A DNA stretch of 64,000 nucleotides, taken from NCBI GenBank assembly GCA_039105265.1, contig JAPFFF010000015.1, forward strand, positions 2,356,001 to 2,420,000, given 5' to 3'. A program made the position numbers and the translations under genes. The notes under the pieces were generated by a model that worked only from the letters and a program-made list of their open reading frames with translations, did not search any database and was not told where the DNA came from. How positions within the stretch are numbered: the first letter of the stretch is position 1; every line of letters begins with the position of its first letter. The DNA is from Tritrichomonas musculus. Lineage: Eukaryota; Parabasalia; Tritrichomonadida; Tritrichomonadidae. Shown piece by piece: positions 56,306 through 64,000 of the stretch.

Positions 56306-59300
56306 ATGTTGTTATTAATCTTTTTAAATTTTGCTTTATCTACTTTTAGAGATGATCATGCTTTATCGATATCTTTTACAGCACCATGGTCTCCAGTACG
56401 TCTAGTAGATCAAATGCTATCATTTTTTATACATTATTCAAATGATGTTGCTCGTGATTTCTTATTTAATATCACTAGTAATGGCGGAGAAAGAATGAAT
56501 GATACAGAATATTTATGGGAAGCAGCTAGAAATATTTTACCAAGCCAGCATTTTCCAATATTAAAAGCAAATATCGACTTTGGCGCTACAATCCCAAGAT
56601 CAATCTTCAACGGTTTTTACTCGCATCCATATACAAAAGATATTAATTTAACTGAATCTAATAAATACGAAGCTTTCCAAACTGATTTTATTTCATATGG
56701 GAAAAGTCATGATTTAGATGAGTCTTATAAAAATATTATATATACAGATATTATAAAAGATGCAGATCGCATACATGATCTTCTTAAAAAGGAGGCTCCA
56801 TTTGTTCTTCGTTCAACTCCAGTTTCAACAGGAAATCAGTCAAAAGTTCGAGGTTATGGAATTGAACTTCGACCTTTTAAATATTCAATGGAATATAATG
56901 TCAAAAATCGAGAAGAGCATAATAATGATGCACAAGAAAAAATTAATATTATTGATAAGACAACTCTTCATCTTCCAAATGAGTTTGAAGAAAATATATC
57001 GTCCATATCATTCAAAGATATTGAAGCAAGGTTTGCTAATTACTTAAAAGAGAACTCGAGTAATGATAATTACACAGCTTTATTACGAGACATAGCCAGT
57101 AATTGGCCACTTTATTTAAAGGCAATTAATGATTCAGATGTTGACCATCAATCGATTAGTGATATTCAAAAATTTTTTGATCCTCTTTTCAGAGTATCAT
57201 ATTTAAATGGCCGTTATTTTTCAATTAACAGCTTAGACTCATTCCAACTTCTCCAGATAATTGATGAAGAACGAACTTTCACCGACATTCTCAGTTTATA
57301 TTTCAATTGTTCTCACTCTAATATAGATTGGTTCGTATCAAATCCGCTAATTGATCAAAAAATGCACTTTTTTGATTTTCGTACAGATTTAATCAACTAT
57401 TATAACGACATTGAAAAAGATAGCCGATATACAAATTGGCCAGAGGATATTAAATTACTTGCAAATTATCGTCGAATCCTTCCACGTGTCAAAAAGAATG
57501 TCATTCATTCGATTTTATACTTTGATCCAACTACAATTGAAGGCATGAATCAATTTTTCACCTTAGTTTTTGTTACCATGAATATGTATCCCATCACTGC
57601 TGGTATTATTCCCATTTTCAGGATGAATGATCAACTATCACGAAAAGTTGCATTTGCCTATCATCACCTAACTCTGCATAATCCAAGGGATGGTATCAAC
57701 TTTTTGTTGAAATCATACAATTACATTCAAAAAGATCAAGATACAAGGCAGCTCGTTAGCATTAATGAAGAATCCTTTGCCCGAGCCTTTGATGAAGTAA
57801 AATCAAATAAAAAGAACAGGAAAAAATGGTCAAAAATTCATGATCTTTTCACTCCTGATTCAGATGAATACAAATCAATTCAAAAAGTTGCAAATTACTA
57901 TGAAACTAGAAACATTGAAGTTGGAACAGTCTGTGTTGACGGAATTATCCACGAAGCTCCGATCAATGCAAATGCCTATTTCGATATAATCTACAGAACT
58001 TTTTCAACAATTGTTCCAATTCTGAGAGATTTGAAGGACGATGAAGGAGCAATGAAAAACCACATCATTGACTCAATCAAAAAGGGCAGTTTGTATCCCG
58101 TTATTGAAAAAGTTGGCAAGAAAATTTTCACAGATGAAATTGAATCAATTGACCTTCATACATTTCGCCATGACGATCAAATTCGATTCATTGAAGAACT
58201 GGATGAAATTGAGTGGTACAATGAAGAGAAATCGGATGCGAACGATGAAAAACCGTCAGTTAACACATACGCCATCATTCTAACCGGTTCAACATTCAAT
58301 GAAAGCGGTTATGACACTCTTGACAAATTTTTACAATCCAAAACAAAGTCTGAAATTTTGTTCTCAATTGATCCATCAATTGAATTTCTTCGTACGAAAG
58401 TATTGAACTCAATTCCAACCGCCAACTACCCCTTACTTATAATAAACGGTCGCCTTATAAAGAACTTCAACTACAGTGACATCAGCGAGTACGAAAAGGT
58501 TGACGAGTGGAACTTTGACTATGTCATTCAGAACTACCCTGTTTTATTGAAATTGAAAATGGCCAATAAAATTGACTCTAACCGTCATCGTCTATTGAAA
58601 TTCTACCTATCGTCCATCTCAAATAGTTGGCGGGCAAATTCAATCAGGAGAGGCTACGTAACCACTTTTATGGTCAACGATCAAAATCCGCTCAAATTCA
58701 CAAAAACAGTCAAAGATGCGCTAGAATTGACCTTGGTAATTGACCCTTTTGATCGTATTTTTCAACGAATGATCGGCATCTTTGATTACTTGAATACAAA
58801 TGACGTCCTATCGTTCAATATGATTTTGAATCCATCCTTCAGTGAGTCGGACGATCTCCAGACGTTGTCCTCCTTCTATCGTTCTTCAACCGATAGCGAT
58901 GATGTCACTTTTTCTCACTTGAACGATAGGACAACTTACTCCTCAATGATTGACGTGCCGAACTCTTGGCAGGCCGAATCATTACGTTCTGCCTTCGACC
59001 TCGACAACATCCTTCTTTCTGAACTGGCGCCAAGTGTTCATACAGCTGAATACGTGCTGACAAACATTATTGTTGAAGGCTCTTGTGTGACAGAAGATGA
59101 CTATCCTGCTTCTGGAAGTTCTTTGTCAATTAGTCCGCCGATAAACGAGCTAGCCTCGAAGTACTACAGAGACAATTATGCATGTAAATCGGACACTATT
59201 GTGATGGAACCGCAAAATGGATATTTTCAATTGATGGGAACAATTGGGCCAAATATAATTTCTTATAAAAATAAATTTGACAACATCAAAAAATTTGATG

Positions 59301-60337
59301 TGAAATTTGATGTTGACAATTTCGCTTTAAAGAAGTTAAAAATAATTTTGAAAAATGTCAAAAGGAAGGAGTTAAAGAAGCAATTAAACTATTTAAACAA
59401 ACAAGAAAGAAGTTCTTATAAGAATTCGTCAAGAATAGACGTCTTTGGTGTTGCAAGTGGCCATTTATACGAGCGATTGATCAAAATTATGATGCTTAGC
59501 GTAAAGCGTCATACAGAACCAAAAACTATAGTGACATTTTGGCTTCTTAACAACTTCTTATCACCTCAATTTAAATCTGCGCTTCCTCAAATGGCGGCTA
59601 AATATCAATTCAAATATAAATTGGTCAAATATAAATGGCCAAAATGGATCTATCCACAATTAGAAAAGCAAAGAATTATTTGGGGAAATAAGATCCTATT
59701 CCTCGACGTATTATTCCCTCTCAATCTTGAACGTGTCATTTATATAGATAGCGACCAAATCGTTCGTACTGATATGAAAGAATTAATGCAAATGGATTTC
59801 AATGAAGCCCCTTACGCTTTTACTCCCTTCTGCGATTCACGAGTTGAAACAGAACCTTATCGTTTCTGGAAGAAAGGTTTCTGGAAAGAACAATTACAAG
59901 AGATGGCATATGCAAAGCAAAAACAAAGAGATAAAAACAAAAAAGTCCAGCCCCTTAAATATCACATTTCAGCACTATTTGCAATAGATCTTCTTAAATT
60001 TAGACAAATGAACGGAGGAGATATATTAAGAAAATTCTATCAATCGTTAGCACCTGATAAAAATAGCTTGGCTAATTTAGACCAAGATTTGCCTAATTTT
60101 GTACAGAGTGAACTACCTATTTTTTCCCTTCCACAAGAATGGTTGTGGTGTGAGACTTGGTGTAGCGATGAAACAATGAGCAAAGCTAAGACAATAGATT
60201 TGTGTAATAATCCACTAACAAAAAAACCAAAACTGGAAATTGCTCAAACTAGGATTACTGAATGGCCAGGACTCGATAAAGAAGTATCTGCGATTAAAGC
60301 TCCTTCAGATGAGTACGAAAAAATGTTTTTCAACTAG
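56306..60337 (+). CDS. UDP-glucose:glycoprotein glucosyltransferase (UGGT)
   Basis: A 1343-residue ER enzyme. The first 14-17 residues are a signal peptide (MLLLIFLNFALS). The N-terminal 1000 residues form the folding-sensor region, with thioredoxin-like domains in the family. The C-terminal GT24 catalytic domain begins at about 1043 (RIDVFGVASGHLYERL) and carries the DxD motif in YIDSDQIVRTD (about 1148). LPIFSLPQEWLWCETWC follows near the end. UGGT reglucosylates misfolded glycoproteins in the calnexin cycle. The usual length is about 1500, so the sensor part is somewhat short. No KDEL-type retrieval signal is present (ends EKMFFN). TCATTTT at 56297-56303 could be its initiator, with a 7-base leader. 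Confidence 0.94.
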   Translation: MLLLIFLNFALSTFRDDHALSISFTAPWSPVRLVDQMLSFFIHYSNDVARDFLFNITSNGGERMNDTEYLWEAARNILPSQHFPILKANIDFGATIPRSIFNGFYSHPYTKDINLTESNKYEAFQTDFISYGKSHDLDESYKNIIYTDIIKDADRIHDLLKKEAPFVLRSTPVSTGNQSKVRGYGIELRPFKYSMEYNVKNREEHNNDAQEKINIIDKTTLHLPNEFEENISSISFKDIEARFANYLKENSSNDNYTALLRDIASNWPLYLKAINDSDVDHQSISDIQKFFDPLFRVSYLNGRYFSINSLDSFQLLQIIDEERTFTDILSLYFNCSHSNIDWFVSNPLIDQKMHFFDFRTDLINYYNDIEKDSRYTNWPEDIKLLANYRRILPRVKKNVIHSILYFDPTTIEGMNQFFTLVFVTMNMYPITAGIIPIFRMNDQLSRKVAFAYHHLTLHNPRDGINFLLKSYNYIQKDQDTRQLVSINEESFARAFDEVKSNKKNRKKWSKIHDLFTPDSDEYKSIQKVANYYETRNIEVGTVCVDGIIHEAPINANAYFDIIYRTFSTIVPILRDLKDDEGAMKNHIIDSIKKGSLYPVIEKVGKKIFTDEIESIDLHTFRHDDQIRFIEELDEIEWYNEEKSDANDEKPSVNTYAIILTGSTFNESGYDTLDKFLQSKTKSEILFSIDPSIEFLRTKVLNSIPTANYPLLIINGRLIKNFNYSDISEYEKVDEWNFDYVIQNYPVLLKLKMANKIDSNRHRLLKFYLSSISNSWRANSIRRGYVTTFMVNDQNPLKFTKTVKDALELTLVIDPFDRIFQRMIGIFDYLNTNDVLSFNMILNPSFSESDDLQTLSSFYRSSTDSDDVTFSHLNDRTTYSSMIDVPNSWQAESLRSAFDLDNILLSELAPSVHTAEYVLTNIIVEGSCVTEDDYPASGSSLSISPPINELASKYYRDNYACKSDTIVMEPQNGYFQLMGTIGPNIISYKNKFDNIKKFDVKFDVDNFALKKLKIILKNVKRKELKKQLNYLNKQERSSYKNSSRIDVFGVASGHLYERLIKIMMLSVKRHTEPKTIVTFWLLNNFLSPQFKSALPQMAAKYQFKYKLVKYKWPKWIYPQLEKQRIIWGNKILFLDVLFPLNLERVIYIDSDQIVRTDMKELMQMDFNEAPYAFTPFCDSRVETEPYRFWKKGFWKEQLQEMAYAKQKQRDKNKKVQPLKYHISALFAIDLLKFRQMNGGDILRKFYQSLAPDKNSLANLDQDLPNFVQSELPIFSLPQEWLWCETWCSDETMSKAKTIDLCNNPLTKKPKLEIAQTRITEWPGLDKEVSAIKAPSDEYEKMFFN

Positions 60338-60590
60338 AAATAATAATTGTATATTAAAGCATTTTCTATATTTATAATATTTTTTTTCTATATTAAAATT
60401 TTAATATAGTATCAAAATTCGATTTTAAATTGATTATTTTTAATAAAAACTTTTTTTTAAAATTATTTGAGAAATGAAAAAGTAGAATAAAAAAATTGGT
60501 ATCTAAAGCAAAAGATAAAAAGATTAATATCAAATATTATCTCAATCATTTAATCTAGCAAATCTTTATTAAAAATCAAAACTGTATATA

Positions 60591-60920
60591 TTATTTCGAT
60601 GATTCGTTTTCTTCTTTCTGTGGTTCAGCGGGTTTTGAATAAACTTTAGTTACATAATCTAGAGGAATAATAATCATATTTACTTCTCTTTTTTCGTCTC
60701 TGAACAATTCTGTGGCTGTTGAAAGAACAAAGTTTCCTAATTTGTCAAATGCAGCAAAGGTGCCAATGACTGTTCTGTTATCTTTTAATTCAAGTTTTAA
60801 ATTGACTTTTTCTTGAACAAGTTTTGAAACTTCGAGAACTGGGCCTTGAGGATCTTTTGGTTGGTGCAAAATAGTTTGATCATATTCATATGATTGGGTT
60901 TCCGTAGTTTCTTCACTCAT
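60591..60920 (-). CDS. LSm-domain protein (NAA38/LSMD1-like)
   Basis: A 109-residue protein with one Sm fold: a helix, the Sm1 segment NLKLELKDNRTVIGTFAAFD with KLGNFVLSTATELF, and the Sm2 segment VNMIIIPLDYVTKVYSK. The second segment lacks the usual IRG or I/LRG motif; it resembles the MVPG..I version in NAA38, the auxiliary subunit of NatC. The Lys/Glu tail is polar. It could act in N-terminal acetylation or in RNA binding. NAA38 is the best guess, LSm the safe call. Confidence 0.7.
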   Translation of the reverse strand: MSEETTETQSYEYDQTILHQPKDPQGPVLEVSKLVQEKVNLKLELKDNRTVIGTFAAFDKLGNFVLSTATELFRDEKREVNMIIIPLDYVTKVYSKPAEPQKEENESSK

Positions 60921-62304
60921 GTATATTAGGCTAATGAATGATTAGCGACTTGTGATATGAATTTTTATTCTTAATTTAAAAGGCTCGTTTCTGAGAGCTC
61001 ATAGAATATAAATGATCGATTTTCCTGTCAATTAATAAAAACGTAATAACTCTGAGATTAATGAAATTATAAAAATTATATCATTGGAATAATAAATTAA
61101 AATGATTATCTAAAAATGTACAGAAATAGATTTCTATAATTTTTCTTTAAAAACAAAATATTCATGTTTTCTATTAATTCTCTTTCCTAGACTTGTTATT
61201 ATGAGAATCGATATCAAAAACGTCACTTTTTTGCATCTGATACTCGATTATCAGTTTAAAAATCTGATATCGAGATTATCGATTTTCAAGATATCAAATA
61301 TGAAATGTGATATAAAAATAATTGTAAACTTGATATCAATTACCGAGATCTCGAGATCTCATACAGATTTATCTTCTTTTATAATTGGTATTTGTGTTTT
61401 TATAATATTTAAAAATATATAATATAATGTATTGATGTTTATTTTAAGATTAAAATCAAAAAATATATTCTTTTTTTATGAAATTTTTGAGATTAAAATA
61501 CGATCAATTTTTTATCAAAAAGTTTAATTAAAAATTCTGATATCAAAAGCTGAGAAAAAAAATTCTCGATATCTGAAATCGATCTCGAGAATCTGTGTAT
61601 ATTTATGTATCGATATCAAAAAATCAATCAATTATCGATCTCGAGAATCGGAGAATAACAAGTCTAAATCAAAATTCCAATAAAATCCAAGTTGACATTA
61701 TCATTTTAAAAAAGAATTTTATTAAAAATTTATTCATTCTTTTTTTTAGAATTTTATATTAGATATATTTTTTGATTTTTAATTTTGCCATTATGATTAT
61801 TTCCAAAGTAATTTCTCTTTTAAAATTGAATATAAAATCAATTTCTTGAAAATTATCTATTCAATAAATTCTATGAGTTTTCAGAAACGTCTATTAAAAA
61901 TGAAAGAGAAAATCGCAACTCTAATGCTTCAATTGCTGATATTTTTTAACAACTAATTCAAATACTAATTTAATGTATTACGTGAGTTCATGCACCGTTT
62001 TGAACAATATAAATTTGACGTTTTCAATAATTTGTATTATATAGAGGAAATTCAGGGATTTAGAGATAAGCATATTTTTTATATTTATAACTTATTTAAT
62101 TCATCATTTGGAAAAATTATTTGCAATTAATGTTTTTATTTTATAAATATGATACATTTTGGTATTCAAAGCATTTGAAAAGAAGAAAAAATATTTTTGT
62201 AAAACGATAAGCATTATTTTACTTAAGCAATAAAAGATATTTTAAATTTTCAAAAAGCCGATATTTACATTATAACATTTTTACAATTTATCTAATGAAA
62301 AGCA
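60921..62304. other. Intergenic stretch with a TIR element
   Basis: AT-rich spacer. It holds the element at 61190-61664. The remainder shows no gene or repeat. Confidence 0.6.
61190..61664. mobile_element. TA-flanked TIR element, 475 bp, rich in internal palindromes
   Basis: GACTTGTTATT at 61190-61200 is the exact complement of 61654-61664, with TA flanking both ends (61188-61189 and 61665-61666). The interior is full of GATATC, GAGATC and TCGAGA motifs in both orientations (for example CGAGATCTCGAGATCTC near 61345), so it can fold into many hairpins. No protein frame of note is present. It is probably a mariner-derived MITE. Confidence 0.7.
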
Positions 62305-64000
62305 TTAAGAAAATGGATCTCTTGTCATATTTAAGCAGTCATCATGCATTGATATCAATTGATTTATTTCCCAATTCACATTGTAATTAAAGATATTTCT
62401 ATTTGAATGAAGATCATTATAAAGATCATTTAGTTTAGAAAATATGTTTTTGATAATAGCATCAATATAATTATCATGGCATTCCTTTTTAATCTTTTTA
62501 ATATCATCAATGTTTCCAATATTTTTAATCTTTTTAATCTTTTCATCATCTTTAATATCTTTAATATTTTTAATTTCTGAAAGCATTGAATACAGGACTT
62601 GGTAAGTACAAAATAGCGATTCTAAAAATTTTGGGAGATCCAACGGAGCTTTTTTGTTAATTATTGATTCTCTCATGTCTGTTTCGAATGACATGAAATT
62701 ATTTTTCATAAATGTAATTGAGATATCCGTATATCTTGTCGAACTTTTTCGAATCTTCTTAATTAGTTCTCTATATAGTTTAATGGGTTGACCAACTAGT
62801 TTCAATTCGTAAAAAAGCCATTTAATGGAGCATTCGTCAAGTTCATATCTGTCTATAAATTTGTATTTGCAATTATTGATTTGGTTTAAAAAAAGAGTAT
62901 CAAATGATTGAGTGTTATTTACGTCACATGTTAATTGATCGCTTAAGCAAATGGATATGTATAAATCACGAAATTCTATGCATTGGTCAAAAAGTGTTTC
63001 CTTTGCTTTTGTCAAATATTCAATGTAGACAGAATCATTAAAGAAGCGTTTCAATAAGTAAACTTGAATTCGTAATTCTTCTGAAGGAATGTTTTTTAAT
63101 TTATCAAATACACCTTGCCGGGTTATTGGATTGTGGTTAGTATGATGATAATGAACAATTTCATTGTGTAAATCTAAACGTGAATAGAAGGTAAGAGGTG
63201 TTCGGCATATAGGACACACGAATATATTTTTACAGCAATCTTCGCAAAACGTGTGATCATATTGACAATATTTAAATGATACATTAGAATCTAAATTCTG
63301 ATTAAAATCATTTATTTTCTTGTTGCATCGGCAGCAATTGTCTGAAACAATAATTTCATGGTATTCTTCTTCATCTTTTATGACATCAATAGGACGAACT
63401 AATTCTTTATAAGTTATAATTCCAATTTCTTTCTTTTTACATTTCGAATTTTTAGATATTTGATTTTTTGTACTTATATCTTCTCCTTTGTTTATATTGT
63501 AATGTATAACTTTGGCTCCATAAAAAATGCAAAAATAATATTCGTTAATTTCCTTTAAATCACAGTTTTGGATATACAATTCTGAATTTCTTGATACGGA
63601 AAAGCAGCTCGAATTAAATTTAGAAAAGTTGCAATTGAGAAAAAGTGGTCGACATTTATTTTCGCAAATGAAGCCGAAATTGCTTTTAATATCAGAGAAA
63701 CGGCATCCTACAAAAACCGGATTGGATTTATTCCCACTGATAAGAATTGCTTTTTTGATCATAGAAAGATCACACTCATAAAAATAACCTTCAGAATTAA
63801 TAAGGTGAATGGGCATCTCATCTTTAATAGTTGCTTTGGTTAATTTAATATTGGAATTACTAGCTGAAATTGCTTTTTTATTGTTTTCAAATATACAGTC
63901 AGTAAAATTAGCATTGGAGTTATTCTCAGCAAGGCATGAGCCTGTATTGTTATAAAAAATGCAGTTTTTGAAAGAAACTGAAGAATGATCTATGCATATA
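62305..64000 (-). CDS. Beta-helix plus RING-finger protein, N-terminus outside window
   Basis: The frame is open from 64000 down to the stop at 62305 (565 codons visible). The ATG at 63816 is internal: codons upstream of it (FKNCIFYNN, FTDCIFENN) continue the same repeat pattern up to the window edge. Residues before and after this ATG form right-handed beta-helix (PbH1-type) repeats with the pattern F..C.F.. . A RING finger follows, read as CCRCNKK, CQYDHTFCEDCC and CPICRTPL, the C3HC4 layout of E3 ubiquitin ligases. The C-terminal half is helical. A beta-helix joined to a RING is unusual; the role may be a ubiquitin ligase with a polysaccharide- or protein-binding front. Confidence 0.78.
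   Translation of the reverse strand, partial: ICIDHSSVSFKNCIFYNNTGSCLAENNSNANFTDCIFENNKKAISASNSNIKLTKATIKDEMPIHLINSEGYFYECDLSMIKKAILISGNKSNPVFVGCRFSDIKSNFGFICENKCRPLFLNCNFSKFNSSCFSVSRNSELYIQNCDLKEINEYYFCIFYGAKVIHYNINKGEDISTKNQISKNSKCKKKEIGIITYKELVRPIDVIKDEEEYHEIIVSDNCCRCNKKINDFNQNLDSNVSFKYCQYDHTFCEDCCKNIFVCPICRTPLTFYSRLDLHNEIVHYHHTNHNPITRQGVFDKLKNIPSEELRIQVYLLKRFFNDSVYIEYLTKAKETLFDQCIEFRDLYISICLSDQLTCDVNNTQSFDTLFLNQINNCKYKFIDRYELDECSIKWLFYELKLVGQPIKLYRELIKKIRKSSTRYTDISITFMKNNFMSFETDMRESIINKKAPLDLPKFLESLFCTYQVLYSMLSEIKNIKDIKDDEKIKKIKNIGNIDDIKKIKKECHDNYIDAIIKNIFSKLNDLYNDLHSNRNIFNYNVNWEINQLISMHDDCLNMTRDPFS

Overview
The window looks like nuclear DNA of a parabasalid (trichomonad) protist, most likely a Tritrichomonas-like or Trichomonas-like species. 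The reasons are very AT-rich spacers, intron-free genes on both strands, very short 5' leaders that often hold a TCA(Y)(W) initiator, and a Polinton/Maverick element of the kind that fills trichomonad genomes. No database search was possible, so species and family names rest on motif reading.

Layout. 1-8.3 kb is most of a Polinton (Maverick) read on the minus strand: capsid genes, packaging ATPase, integrase, a Ulp1/adenain-type protease, an HNH protein and a Rep-like protein. The left end, presumably with the polymerase, lies outside the window. 8.3-9.3 kb is an unusual block with an open frame lacking ATG, GC-rich repeats and a G-quadruplex-type motif. 9.3-25.4 kb holds host genes: a membrane-anchored P-loop ATPase, a RanBD/FG nucleoporin-like protein, a sirtuin, a DH-PH-FYVE Rho GEF, ubiquitin-eS31, a KDSR-type reductase, a secretory cyclophilin and an auxin-efflux-carrier-like transporter. 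25.4-29.6 kb is a gene desert with one TIR element. 29.7-64 kb holds an orphan 659-aa protein, a 3-ketoacyl-CoA reductase-like SDR, two importin-beta-like HEAT proteins, a TCAF/M60-like protein, a giant BEACH-WD40 protein, an orphan basic protein, RNA polymerase I subunit A12, an ING-type PHD protein, histone H4, UGGT, an LSm (NAA38-like) protein, and a beta-helix plus RING protein that runs off the right edge.

The host genes are ordinary housekeeping genes: nuclear transport (two karyopherins, RanBD protein), chromatin (sirtuin, ING, H4), ER folding (UGGT, cyclophilin), ER lipid enzymes (KDSR, KAR), and membrane traffic or signalling (FYVE GEF, BEACH). They do not form operons.

The most distinctive content is between genes. 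Six or seven unrelated terminal-inverted-repeat elements sit in the spacers. Four have TA flanks and one has a perfect 8-bp target duplication. A 129-codon open frame of 12-residue Ser/Phe-rich repeats has no start codon. Histone H4 has a promoter whose motifs are repeated in the opposite direction with no histone gene there.
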